Assembly: GCF_018446385.1 (NCBI RefSeq)
Contig: NC_055996.1
Span: 130,124,532-130,188,531, forward strand
Reading direction: 5' to 3'
DNA from: Zingiber officinale
Lineage: Eukaryota; Streptophyta; Magnoliopsida; Zingiberales; Zingiberaceae
Length of the DNA: 64,000 nt
The notes below the pieces were generated by a model. It was not told where the DNA came from. It was given only the letters and a program-made list of their open reading frames with translations, and ran no database searches. This document shows positions 1 through 10,276 of this stretch, one piece after another (within the stretch, counting starts at the first letter, position 1; the number at the start of each line of letters is the position of its first letter). A program made the position numbers and the translations under genes.

Positions 1-295
1 ATACAAGACAATATGAATGCAACAACACTAGCTTGCCTTCTCGTTGTCGACTGAAGTCCCAGATGAAGCAACAACTTCACGGACGGATGCCAACAAGCAA
101 CTCAGCAGCAGCTGATCCAGTCGTGGAATGAAGCTCACGCGAAGCTTGCGAAGAAGAGCTCAACAAAGCTCAAGCACCAGAACAGCAGCTCTGTCGCAGA
201 GAAGAAGAGGAAGAAGAAGTGTTGCAGCAGCAGCTCTCGACCCCTTTATACCTGTGAAGAAGACAGCGAAGAAACTAGCCGTTGCTACTAACGGC

Positions 296-590
296 AGGTG
301 GACCGATCAAGCCCCGATCGTCCAGATCTCTCTGATCGGTCTTGGGGACCGATCGCTGATCGGTCCCGGACCGATCAGCACTTCCAGAACTCGCCGTTCT
401 TCGATCGTCTCGATCGGTCCGTGGACCGATCAGGTGTGGATCGGTCCACGCATCGATCCTCCTTTCTCTTTGCTCGATCGGCCCGCATCGATCAAGAACC
501 TCGAGCCAGCGATCGTTATCTCGATCGGTCACCGATCGATCGATACCAACAGATCGCCGGATCGATCCACCGATCGATCCGAGCTTGGGT
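296..590. repeat. Palindromic GATCGGTCC/GGACCGATC motif array in LTR promoter region
   Basis: At least eight copies of GACCGATC or its complement GATCGGTC are packed in under 300 bp. A near-perfect 20-bp hairpin, GATCGGTCCGTGGACCGATC, lies at 412-431. The array lies just upstream (minus-strand sense) of the LTR TATA box. It uses the same ACC-GATC-GGT module that replaces another core in the 3' LTR of the element at 15681-20587. Confidence 0.8.
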
Positions 591-839
591 TTTGCCCAAA
601 CCAAGTTCCAAGTCTTCCAACCAATATCCGGTCAACCTTGACCTATTGGTATCTCATGCTTAGCATCCGGTCACTCTCTTGACTGCTAAGACTCCCTACC
701 AAGTGTCCGGTCAATCCCTTTGACCCACTTGGACTTTTCTCTTCGTGTCAAGTATCCGGTCACTCCTTGACCTACTTGACCTTCTCAACACCGATGTCCG
801 ATCACCCTTGATCCATCTGGATTTTTCCTGCCCGGCTTC

Positions 840-1290
840 ACTCACTGGGACTTTCACCTAGCTTCACTCATCGTGACTTTCACCTGCCTACTTCACTCAC
901 CAGGACTTTCCCACCGCTCGGCTTCACTCACCGGACTTCCACTTTCACCTAGCTTCACTCACTAGGATTTTCACCGCTTCACTCACCAGGACTTTCCACA
1001 CCGCCTAACATCCCAGCTAGGACTTTCCTTCACTCACCAGGACTTTCCACACCGCCTAACATCCCGCTTAGGACTTTCCCACCGCGGCTTCACTCACGGG
1101 ACATTCCACACCGCCTAACATCCGTTAGGACTTTCCCACTTGCCAAGCTCCTGCTTGGACTTTTCCCGTGCTCCCTGCTTGGACTTTTCCATGCAAGTCT
1201 CCATACTTGGACTTTTTGCGTTCCCTCCCTGCTTGGACTTTCCCAGTGCCAAGTCTCCATACTTGGACTTTTCAGGTCAACCAGGTCAAT
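840..1290. repeat. Clustered degenerate GGACTTTCC repeats in LTR
   Basis: About a dozen copies of a 20-40 bp unit of the form CTTCACTCACCAGGACTTTCC, with variable spacers, fill this stretch. Related single units occur in the solo LTR at 21843-22966 (near 22735 and 22795). The unit is therefore an LTR component amplified locally. Confidence 0.7.
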
Positions 1291-1512
1291 CCTTGACCTA
1301 GGGTTGGACCAATAAACTCCCAACCATCTATTCTTGTCTCACATCAAGAATAGAACTCTCTCACGAGTGTCAAACATCAACATGCAACTCAACTAGGTCA
1401 ACCTTGATCTAAGGTTGCACCGACAATCTTCCCAAGTCAAACATCAAAATACAACTCGAGTCAAGTCACCTCGAGTCGGGTCAACCAGGTCAACCTTGAC
1501 CTAAGGTTGCAC

Positions 1513-2390
1513 CAACGTCAATATATAAGTCCTCCATGTTTTTTTTCTTTTATTTTTAATATTCTCAATTCTGGGACGAATCCTGGATTCGTCCCAGATT
1601 TGGGGACGAATCCAGGATTCGTCCCAAAAGTTTAAAAAAAAGAAGAAAAATCGTAAAGCTTACATATCGACCTAGAGACATCAGAATTTCATGAAACAAG
1701 TTTCTATGCGTTCATATCATTTTCCTGATCGTAAATATATATTTATAAATATTTTTGACCAAATATATTGATTGTTTGAATTTTTTATCCTAATTTGATT
1801 TAAAAAATTGAATCTCTCAAAATATTAATTAAAAATTATGGATGATGGTATATTTATGATTAGGGCAATAATACGAATCCATAGAAATTTATTTCATGAA
1901 ATTCTGATATCTCTAGGTCAATATATAAGCCCTCCGTGTTTTTTTTTCTTTTTTTTTTTAATATTCTAAATTTTGGGACGAATCCAGGATTCGTCCCAAA
2001 ATTTAAAAAAAAAGGAAAAAAATCGTAAGGCTTACATATAGACCTAGAGACATCAGAATTTCATGGAACAAGTTTTTATGCGTTCGTATCATTGTTCTGA
2101 TCATAATTATATATTTATAAATATTTTTGACCAAATATATTGATTGTTTGAATTTTTATCCTAATTTGACCTAATTTTATTTAAAAATTTGAATCACTCA
2201 AAATATTATTTAAAAATTATGGATGATGGTATATTTACGATCAGAACATTAATATGAATTCATAGAAATTTATTTCATGAAATTGCGATGTCTCTAGGTC
2301 AATATATAAGCCCTCCGTGTTTTTTTTCTTTTTATTTTTTAAATATTTTCAATTTTGGGTCGAATCCAGGATTCGACCCAAATTTAGGGT
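1513..2390. repeat. Tandem array of large foldback (inverted-repeat) units
   Basis: Starts of a recurring unit (GTCAATATATAAG followed by CCTCC.TG and a T/C tract) lie near 1514, 1918 and 2300, giving units of about 404 and 382 bp. Each unit is also an imperfect palindrome. Arms of about 80-130 bp face each other in 1659-1929 and again in 2031-2310; for example CTTACATATCGACCTAGAGA pairs with the complement of the AATATATAAG end. Small palindromes of the GACGAATCC-AGGATTCGTC type sit at the unit joints. No coding capacity is visible. It could be a MITE or foldback element amplified in tandem, or a source of long hairpin RNA. Confidence 0.75.
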
Positions 2391-2540
2391 CGAATCCTTG
2401 GGACGAATTTAGCAACGAAATATTTTTCTGTTGCCAACTTGAAACGAAATATTTTTGTTGCAAATTTTGTTGGAAATTTGGGTCGATATTTATTTTTGTT
2501 ACTAAATTTGGGTCGATATTTATTTTTGTTCATAAAAAGT

Positions 2541-2660
2541 ATTCTAATATAAATGTATTTTACGTGGTAATTTAAATAAAATTAAAGTACTTTTATATAG
2601 CTACTCTAAAATAATTATATTTTTGAGTGTCTTTTTTGTACTTTTTTAATACGATGCCTT
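2541..2660 (+). repeat. About 110-bp direct repeat, copy 1 (3' side of neprosin gene 1)
   Basis: An AT-rich stretch containing TGTATTTTACGTGGTAATTT recurs in the same orientation at 5203-5325, over 90 per cent identical by eye. The two copies bracket the first neprosin gene. Confidence 0.75.
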
Positions 2661-2736
2661 TGGCTAAAAATAAAAATAAGTGGATTACAATTATAGTATA
2701 AATGATAGATCAAGTCATCACAAAACCTTTCCTTTC

Positions 2737-4519
2737 TTATACGATGATAGGCACAGTCAGTTCACTAGTATTAAACAACCCACCCGGTCCACCATAAGCA
2801 ACATTCCAAAGACCACTGTCTGGATTAGGTCCAATAATTTGATAATATTTGTCAGCTACATTCTGTGCCACGCGCGCCCAGTTGTTGCCCGGAGTGAAAG
2901 CACGCTGGTCATCCCCTCTGAACGTCACTGACATAAAATAGCTGGATTTACCCATCCCTTCTTCGGCAAAATAACCACTCCCCATGGGAGGAGACCCCTC
3001 ATTGTTGGGCGAATACACTATACCCCCAAAGTCTATCTGTTTTGATACATCAAAACTAGGTAAAACCTCCTTTGGCCAATATCCAAGATTCTCATCTGCC
3101 GTTGACAACCACCAGTGACCAAGTTCAGGATCCTGTATCCATTATATATTAATTCAACATATATACGTTTAAAAATATATACAATCATTAAGTAATTCAG
3201 TATATAAATATCTTATATATAATTAGACAAATAACACTACCTTTCGTATTTGAAAGCTGAAGTATGATTGATTGCCTCCGTACGTAGAAAGGTCGCTACC
3301 GGTGAAGGCATATCCAGGTCCATGGATTGCTGAAACTTGTATGAACCCTTTGCAAAGTAAGTTCATGCAGCCCGTCTTGTAATCGTCGATCTAAATATAT
3401 ACATTATCATGGGTGCGGTATACACTTGAACACTTAAAAAAGACGTAGTTTAGTTGTTTTTAGAGTATATTACTTACTGTATAATAAGTGAAAAAACGAG
3501 TAAACTTATCGTCATATAGCTTAGGATTAACCTGAAACAATAAAAAAAGAGAAATTACATGAAAAATATATATGCATGCATATGAATGTATATCAAGGTA
3601 ACTTACGTGCCATCCCGTTTGAATAACATTCAGGTTTTCTTCAGGGCCATCGAGGTCTCCCACCATCCATACTTGATTTGCAGTGGATTGATCTGGCCCC
3701 ACATTTGGGAGTGCCCACGTAGTGATACTAGATTCAAAGCCATGGAATTTAGCTTTCTGGCTCTGCATTATCGCATACTGCACTCACAAATTCAACAGAA
3801 TTATCATTCAATTAATTTAATCAAGGAATTAACGAACTGCTGGGACTCTACTTTTGTGATAATATTATTTGTGAGTTTTTGCTACTTACATAATTGTTGT
3901 CTGAAGAATCAAGAACACCATATCTAGAGCCATAGTTCCTGAAGTATTTGGGTAGTTCTTTAGCCATGATTAGTTCTTCTTTTCGAGTTCGACGAATGAT
4001 AACAGTTCCTAGAGGACAAGTATCGTTGAAGCCTGGATCTAAAGGTGGTTTAAAATTTTCATCCGTAGTCACATTGCTCTTCGTTAGAAAACTTGGTCGT
4101 ATCTGCAAACACATATATATATAAATTAATTAAGTAAATCTATTTTGTTGTCTAGTGTAAAAAATCATGTATATAATTAAATACCTGTAGCTTATGATCT
4201 TTCAATGCAGGATTATCGAATGCAGGTTGTTTGTACATTTCGATGCAGTCAAAAAGATCCCCAGTGAAGGACTGCAGCAGCGAAGTAAACATAAAAAAAA
4301 ACACACAATTATATATCGTGAATATGGCAAATAATATTATCAAAATGAAGAGAACTGATATACCTTTAGGGTTTTGACCGGGGGTTTGTTGAGGCTTTGG
4401 AGTTCTTTCTCTATCTCCAGCTCTTCTTCCTCAGTCAAGGGGATGTTTCTTCCTTCAATTGAACAAAGCAAAAGAGAGAAGAGCAATATCAAGTAAATCA
4501 GGCACATTAATGACGCCAT
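2737..4519 (-). CDS. Neprosin-domain (DUF239) secreted protein, paralogue 1
   Basis: Seven exons on the minus strand: 4519-4364, 4271-4185, 4102-3890, 3777-3607, 3531-3478, 3390-3241, 3132-2737. All introns are GT-AG and phase 0, giving 408 residues, a normal family length. The start ATG (4519) opens a signal peptide ([20 protein letters not shown]). An activation-peptide region with [15 protein letters not shown], the conserved IRPSF block and a C-terminal neprosin domain (TGCMNL.CKGF, GYWPKE, FGG, PPMGSG) follow. Neprosins are secreted glutamic peptidases cutting after proline. Where many members carry Glu in IEAGW and VEWGG-type motifs, this protein reads IQTGW and IDFGG, so peptidase activity is uncertain (inference). 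A close paralogue lies at 41077-42777 and shares the 3' flank and the region just upstream of the ATG. Confidence 0.93.
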
Positions 4520-4619
4520 GATGAAATGATTTTGCTCCTTTCTTCTCGTGTGTTTGCATATCTATTTATATTAAAAATTCTAAATCAAAATAAATTGAAT
4601 GTATCATCAAATTAATTGA

Positions 4620-6085
4620 TTGATTACTTATAATTACACAAATATAACAAGCAATAAATATATTTATGTATAATGGATGCCAAAAATATAGTTGTAAGGA
4701 TAAAATTCTCTAATTATTCATACAATATTTAGATATTATTTAATTATATTTATTCGGAGCAGCTGGTGTACAATAAACTATTGCTTATAATTAAGATTAT
4801 GCCAAAAAAAAAAAAATAGGATCAATTAAAATAATATGATTTTAAATAGAATGAGCAAATGTAAAGTCATTAATTGAAGGATTGAATTAGTTATTGCCCT
4901 ATTATATATGTTTTTTAACTCACAAATATCATTTTAGTTCTATTATATAAACTATGTATACAACTGCTATAATGTATTAAAATATAATATTTTTATTTAA
5001 AATTATTATATATGAAATATTATTATATCAATATATTTATTATTAATTTAGTTTAAAATATTTAAATTTGATCAATATAATTTCAATATTGTTATAGCAT
5101 TTATGATAATAAATGCTAGAACTTAGGACATTGTGTTAAAGCAATTAAATGTAGACGTGGTTTTGATTAAGTTTGAATAATTTAGATTAAATTAAAAAAA
5201 AAAGTATTTCAATATAAGTGTATTTTACGTGGTAATTTAAATAAAATTAAAGTACTTGTATATATAGCTACTCTAAAATAATTATATTTTTGAGTGCCTT
5301 TTTGATATATTAATACTAAATGGTTAGAATATGACTGCAGTTAGAGTATGTTTTTTTTTTTTTTGTAATTTTTGGGTCATTGTTAAGGGTATCTAATTAA
5401 TATATCATATTTTATTTTATGAGTCAATTATATTCTTTCCCATCTATTTTCATATTTATTTTTTAAAAATAATACCTAATTAATTTTTATTAACAATATT
5501 TAATTAAATTTTTAACTATCTTAATTAATTTTTTTAATTAGATAAATTCATTTTCTAGCTAGTGACCAACATCTAATGCCCAGGGTTTTAATAGGTTTGT
5601 AAATTAAAAAAAAAAACTCAACAAACAAGTTTTAATCATTGTGAAGGTGAGGTTTGAAGTTTTTAGTTCAAGAATTATTGTAAAAAACTAAAACTATTTT
5701 TTCTCTTGGAATATCTCCAATGCAAGGTTTGTGGGAGCTCGGTAAAATCCAAAAAGTTGAATAAAAAGGTTTTAACCATTGTAGATGTGAGGTTTGATGT
5801 TTACAGTTTTATAGTAGCAGTGAAAACTCAAATATATTTTTTTTCTTGAAATTGACGTAATATGTATGAATCTATGCAACTACATATTATAAATTATACT
5901 ACAAAAAACTCACTTAGATACAAACAGTATAACCCTCTAACTTACCTCCTTTTACATAACTTAAAATCAGACTATCAGGAATACCCGAGAAAAATATAAT
6001 AATCTTTTTATTATAGATACAAACAGTATAATTAACTAACTAGCCAGCAACCAACGCACCTAGTCCACCATCGATGTCTCCCATT
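4620..6085. other. AT-rich intergenic DNA without a recognisable gene
   Basis: Strongly AT-rich sequence upstream of neprosin gene 1. It contains copy 2 of the 110-bp repeat (5203-5325) and two loosely similar stretches (about 5610-5690 and 5755-5840) around GTGAGGTTTGA.GTTT. I see no coding or RNA gene here. Confidence 0.6.
5203..5325 (+). repeat. About 110-bp direct repeat, copy 2 (5' side of neprosin gene 1)
   Basis: Same orientation as copy 1 at 2541-2660, sharing TGTATTTTACGTGGTAATTT and a downstream block ending near TTTTTGAGTG. A tandem duplication in which one gene copy was later lost would leave such a footprint (inference). Confidence 0.75.
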
Positions 6086-6132
6086 TGTTAGTACTCCAAG
6101 ATTGTTTTGATGTGATCAAACAAGTTAGGTTC

Positions 6133-6220
6133 AATCCTGTGTCTAAGTGTGCATGAATTTAGGAGTACAGGATGTCAAGCAAAAGACGCAGCTAGCGAGA
6201 AAGACGACACGGGAGATAGC
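6133..6220 (+). repeat. 88-bp direct repeat flanking the CACTA element, left copy
   Basis: Identical base for base, as far as I can read, to 9766-9853. It starts AATCCTGTGTCTAAG and ends GGGAGATAGC. The sequence belongs to the LTR of element G, which continues only on the right side, so this is a duplicated insertion target. Confidence 0.9.
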
Positions 6221-6549
6221 GAGAAAGACAACAAATATGACTTTCCGCAGCGCACCATCAACGGCGCGCGATTAGGGCGCGCCGTTAATAATAGTTTTTA
6301 CGGCGTACTTAATTATGTGCGCTGCGAATAGTATAATGTTTATACAAATAATGATGTATAAAAAAAATATACTGTAAATAAATTTTTCTGCGGCGTACAA
6401 AGTACGCTGTTAAAATTTAATATTAACGGTGTGCGAAACACGCTGTTAATATTATTATACTTAAAATATTATTTAAATATTAATGGCACACATGGTGCAC
6501 GCTGTTAATACCTTGTGAATCCTACCATTCTTTCCATCAAATCCCTAGA

Positions 6550-7040
6550 ACCAAACTTCTTTCTGCTGCAAATGCATCCCGCGACTCCCTCTTCACCGAA
6601 AGTTTTCCGCTGTAAACCTTAAACACCCTCTCCGCCGCGAAACCCTTCCTCTTTGCCGAAACCCCTTCTCTCTGCCGAAACCTTCAGTGCTCCGCCTCCC
6701 TCTCTGCCTCCGCGCTACGCCTTGCGCTCCGCCTTCCTCGCTCCGCTCATCGCTACCCTCCTGGATCTCTTCTGCGGCCCCGGGGTCATGCCGATCCGGT
6801 CAATCAAGGAAGGGCTGAAGGCAATCTTCCTCTTCACTCTCTACCTACTCAACCGTGCCACCCTCGTCTCTGTGGTGTGGGACTATAATGGCGGCGACGG
6901 AGCTGGTGGTGGAGTGCCAGAGCGCCACAAGGTGAATCATTCGTCGGGATCCATACAAGGTTTGGATCTGTTGGTCGGCGTAGGGTTGTCAAGCAGATGT
7001 GGTTGTCCACCAGTCACCAAGGTCTTCTTCGGTTAGTCTT
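6550..7040 (+). other. GC-rich gene-like segment inside the CACTA element
   Basis: In contrast to its AT-rich surroundings this stretch is GC- and CT-rich, like a monocot 5' UTR and first exon. A frame from 6653 (start MPKPLLSAETFSAPPPSLPP) is open for 127 codons, and a short alternative begins at 6890 (MAATELVVECQSAT). I recognise no protein family. It may be the start of a captured gene, perhaps the one that supplied the GRAM exon. Confidence 0.35.
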
Positions 7041-8267
7041 GATTCTCGTTGTATTGGCTCGATTTGGTCATTTTCACCATCTTAAACACCTGGAGATTTT
7101 ACAACTCTGTGCTCTATTAGCTAGCAGAGCCAAATCTTTGGCCAGCTTTTCTTTAGGATGCATAGCCTTTTTGCAATTACATATTTCAAAGTAAAATTTC
7201 TAGAAACATAGAGTTGAAAAAATTCATAAAGAAAATTACTCGTGAAATTCTAGCTAGTTAAGAACCTTTTTCATTCACTCATTTCTGAAATTTACAGGTA
7301 ACTAAAAGTTGGCAATCCTAATCAAATTCTAGAAAAGGGAGAATGGAGTTCAAGGTAAACATATTAGAGTTCAAGGTAAAACGGAGAATGGAAGACTAAA
7401 GAACTTTTATTAATCAAAAAGGTAATTTAAAAAGTTTGGATATTACCAAAAGTGATACCTTATATATTCTTATTTACTGTTTAATGGTGGAACAAGATCT
7501 ATATAGCCAATCTGAAACAGTTGAAACCATTAATTTGTTGTTGTTTAATGGAATGACCAGTTATCTTAAACTGGTGTTGGGATAGTACATTGTTTGCAAT
7601 TTAGGTTATTATATAGAATTGTATGCAGCTATGCTAAATTCTTTGTAATGCATTGTGTTTTGTAATCTTATCTTATTCTCAGCTTTTTAACCATACATTC
7701 CTTTAACTCCTTCTGCAACATATTCACCCGAGAAAAACACTATTCAACAAGGCCCAGTGGAGTGAACTATTGCTTTTTGTTTATTTCCATTTTTTTTTTG
7801 GTAAAACATAACTTATTATGCCCGTGTCCATCTTGAGATAATTATAATGTTATTTTTCTTGCATGGTTACTTTTTGCTCAAATTAATTCACCAAAATTTG
7901 CTAATTTTGCCACTTGTATTGTTATGTGCACACGAATTGCTTTCCCATTTCCATCAATGTAACACCATTTAGCTTATAACAAAGTAAACTTTCAAGTATA
8001 TGTCCAACATCAATTAGTCTTGATAGTCTCAAATATTTAAGTAGGTTGTATAGAGTTTATCCATCCATTGAGCTTATGCAACTTTAGTCATAGTAATATT
8101 AAATTCTCTTAATTCATTTTAATTACATCATTTAGAGTTACGTTTCCTCCCATTATCCTTCACACTTTCATCTCTATTAACTTGTCTAGCTATACAATAT
8201 ATAGCTTTGTGTAGAGCTAATGAAGGGATAAGATATGACTCTAAATAGTTGGGGAAAAAATAGATGA

Positions 8268-8269
<2 letters not shown>

Positions 8270-8338
<69 letters not shown>
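8270..8338. repeat. (TA)n microsatellite
   Basis: An uninterrupted TA dinucleotide tract of nearly 70 bp inside the CACTA element. Confidence 0.95.
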
Positions 8339-8340
<2 letters not shown>

Positions 8341-8970
8341 GTTAAAAAAGTTTGGTTTGCATGAGAAACTACATATTACTGCATTAACTTAAGTTAATCT
8401 AAAAAAGTAGTTCTTTTAAAGGTATATATTGTAGGCTCTTTTTTTTTATCAGTGAGCTAAAAATTTAATAATAAATACTCCTTTTTAAATCATTTTTAAT
8501 ACTATATGAGAGGTTTCTCACCAAATTGATATACCTTGTGCCCATGCTATTTGTTTTGTTTTGTCATCTTATTTTGTTTTCTTCTTGAAAACATTTCAGT
8601 TTAATGCTCATACTTTTGATTTTCAACAAGTTTATTTTGCTGAGTCCCCACTGATAACATCCTCCTCGTGTCTTTTGCTTCATTGACTTGGATAAAGATC
8701 TTCATTGAGTCCTCAAATTGTTTTACACAACCTCATGCATAGATTTTTTGTCCTCCTGTGTTTCTTTTCTTTTCTATACACCAATAGATTGTAATAGAAA
8801 TTAGTATGTTTTAGTAATTTTTTATGATTTAATGTACTTAATCTTATCTGTGATTTAACGATTAATCTGAAGTATTCTTATTTTACTTCTTATTTTCCTT
8901 CTCATCTCATATATGCTTTATTAATTTAATCAAGTTTACCAATTGAAACTTTCATCATAGTTTATTTGCA

Positions 8971-9180
8971 GGTTGTAATTCCCTTTCATCAGCTAACTTC
9001 AATTGTGCCCTCTACAAACAAAACAAATTCTGCTGAAAAGTATATTCAGGTCGACAATAATGAATTCTAGTTCATGGGGTTTCTGAATTATGACACTACT
9101 GTGCACCATCTGCACGAAAATTTGCGCCATATGCAGAAGGAAGCATCACTGCGACTATAGATCCAGATGTTCCAACCATG
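8971..9180 (+). pseudogene. Captured GRAM-domain (GEM-like) last-exon fragment in CACTA
   Basis: After a plausible splice acceptor (TTTATTTGCAG, ending about 8970) the sequence reads VVIPFHQLTSIVPSTNKTNS, then AEKYIQV, then DNNEF, an internal stop, and FMGFLNYDTTVHHL. This is the signature end of the plant GEM-like/ABA-responsive GRAM-domain proteins (family pattern VVIPLHQL..VNPS....NPAEKYIQV...DNHEFWFMGF.NYD). The usual Trp codon is a stop, a few residues between KYIQV and DN are missing, and the upstream exons of the family are not found nearby. It is therefore a captured and decayed exon rather than a working gene. Confidence 0.75.
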
Positions 9181-9429
9181 TAACTTTGGTACTGGGCAAT
9201 AGACTTAGGGTCTTTCTTTGGTTCATGTCAATATTTATATTGTTGTTTAGAGAAATTGATGAGCTTTGTAAAATGATTATTAGATGAATAAAAATTATGT
9301 ATTCACATTTTGATTTTATTTTATAATTTTTATTCTATTTTAAGTGGTGTATAAATTGGGATAATGTCTAAATTTTAAATTTATATTATATATTTTAAAT
9401 AAATATTTGTGATAATTATATAGTATTTT

Positions 9430-9735
9430 AATCGCAGTGCACAACGTATGCTGTAGATATTATTTTCCGCGGCATGCAATGCATGCCGCGGATATTATTT
9501 TTCACGGCTTGCATTGCGTGCTGTGGATAATAATATCTGTGGCATGCAAGGCACTTTTCGCGGCGTGCAACGCATGCTGCAGATATTATTTTCCACGGCG
9601 TGCATTGCCCGCCGCGGATAATAATATCCGCGGCATGCAAGGCACGCTGCCAATAACCTAGAACTTTCAACAGCTTTCAATTGTGCAGCATGCAATGCGC
9701 GCTGCGAAAAGCGAATTTGCGCGCTGCGAAAAGTC
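9430..9735. repeat. CACTA subterminal repeat array
   Basis: Around ten alternating units of the form GCGGCATGCAATGCATGCCGC joined by GGATAATATT-like spacers; many units are themselves palindromic. Dense subterminal repeats are where CACTA transposase is known to bind. A sparser version lies at 6240-6515. Confidence 0.8.
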
Positions 9736-9765
9736 ATTTTTGTTGTAGTGAATCCTGTTGTGTTT

Positions 9766-9853
9766 AATCCTGTGTCTAAGTGTGCATGAATTTAGGAGTA
9801 CAGGATGTCAAGCAAAAGACGCAGCTAGCGAGAAAGACGACACGGGAGATAGC
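9766..9853 (+). repeat. 88-bp direct repeat flanking the CACTA element, right copy
   Basis: Identical to 6133-6220. Between the transposon end (9750) and this copy lie 15 bases that begin AATCCTGT, a partial copy of the start of the repeat. On the left the transposon is preceded by GAGAAAGAC, a partial copy of bases inside the repeat. Confidence 0.9.
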
Positions 9854-10276
9854 CGACGGGCTCGGTGCGTTTGAGGGACGAGGTGTTGCGGAAGAGTACA
9901 CGGGTGGACGAGAAGGAGGCATGCGACATTTCTGAGGGATGAGAAGCCGGAGCGGAAGCTTGCTCGAGGAGAAGGCCAAAAGTTGGATTCAGGTGAGCTC
10001 TATTCCGAATGGTCGAAATCACTCAAGTAAGCGAAGCCAGAGCAGAAGACCCTAACCGAAGCAAGTGGAGCCGAAGCTGGAGGCCTGGAGAGAAAGTCAA
10101 CAAAATGTTGACTTCCCCTTCGGGGCGCCCGGAACCATTCCGGGCGCCCGGAGCAGTCCGTGTTGGTGCAGTTAGAACTAACAGTCTAACTCAGCTTTTG
10201 ATGAATGACAAAGTAAGTCAAGTTAGATTCATTGTGATCTAACAATCTGACTGAGTGTGCAGGAGAATCCAGTTAT

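Larger units (their letters stand above)
1..1513 (-). mobile_element. Copia (Sirevirus-like) LTR, partial, minus strand
   Basis: Read on the minus strand this begins near 1513 with GTTGGTGCAACCTTAGG, the usual start of the TGTTGG...CCAACA LTR class found repeatedly in this window. It then has a long run of imperfect repeats containing AGTCC/GGACTTTCC (about 840-1290 on the plus strand), then an array of palindromic motifs (296-590), then a TATA box (plus-strand CCCTTTATACC, about 244-254). That order is the U3-promoter order of a minus-strand LTR and matches the solo LTR at 21843-22966. The other end lies outside the window, so I cannot tell whether it is solo or part of a longer element. It is a fossil with no coding part here. 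Open frames across it are by-products of the palindromes. Confidence 0.65.
6221..9750. mobile_element. CACTA-type DNA transposon, non-autonomous, with captured gene fragment
   Basis: The right end (9719-9750) reads, on the minus strand, CACTACAACAAAAATGACTT then TTCGCAGCGCGC, a classic plant CACTA terminus. The left end (about 6229-6255) has the matching CAACAAATATGACTTTCCGC but has lost the outermost CACTA bases. Subterminal arrays of GC-rich short repeats (GCGTGC/GCACGC, CCGCGG) lie inside both ends: 6240-6515 and 9430-9735. No transposase is recognisable in the 3.5 kb, so it would have to move in trans. A GC-rich gene-like 5' segment (6550-7040) and a decayed GRAM-domain exon (8971-9180) suggest host-gene capture (Pack-CACTA). 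The flanks show an 88-bp duplication instead of the usual 3 bp. Confidence 0.8.
6086..10160 (+). mobile_element. Copia-type LTR fragment G, split by a CACTA insertion
   Basis: LTR-like sequence begins TGTTAGTACTCCAAG at 6086. It runs to 6220, is interrupted by the CACTA element, and resumes at 9854 up to 10160, where element H enters. The resumed part (GGAAGAGTACACG.GTGGACGAG near 9890) is homologous to 37780-37880, so G and the LTR at 37741-40200 are the same family. A palindromic pair, GGGCGCCCGGAA and TTCCGGGCGCCC, lies at about 10127-10153. No coding part is recognisable. A fossil. Confidence 0.55.

Noticed and set aside
128-682. Overlapping long open frames on both strands
   Set aside because: They arise from GATC-rich palindromes that avoid stop codons in all frames; no protein family is recognisable and the position is an LTR promoter region.
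840-1290. Regularly recurring GGACTTTCC units, superficially CRISPR-like
   Set aside because: Spacing and unit sequence vary, the spacers are themselves repetitive, and the DNA is a plant LTR.
2737-4519. Neprosin gene 1 as a pseudogene
   Set aside because: All seven exons join in phase with consensus splice sites and no internal stop; a changed motif alone does not make it a pseudogene.
9090-9287. 65-codon open frame after the captured GRAM exon
   Set aside because: It overlaps the GRAM exon in another frame, has no family resemblance and lies in AT-rich transposon DNA.
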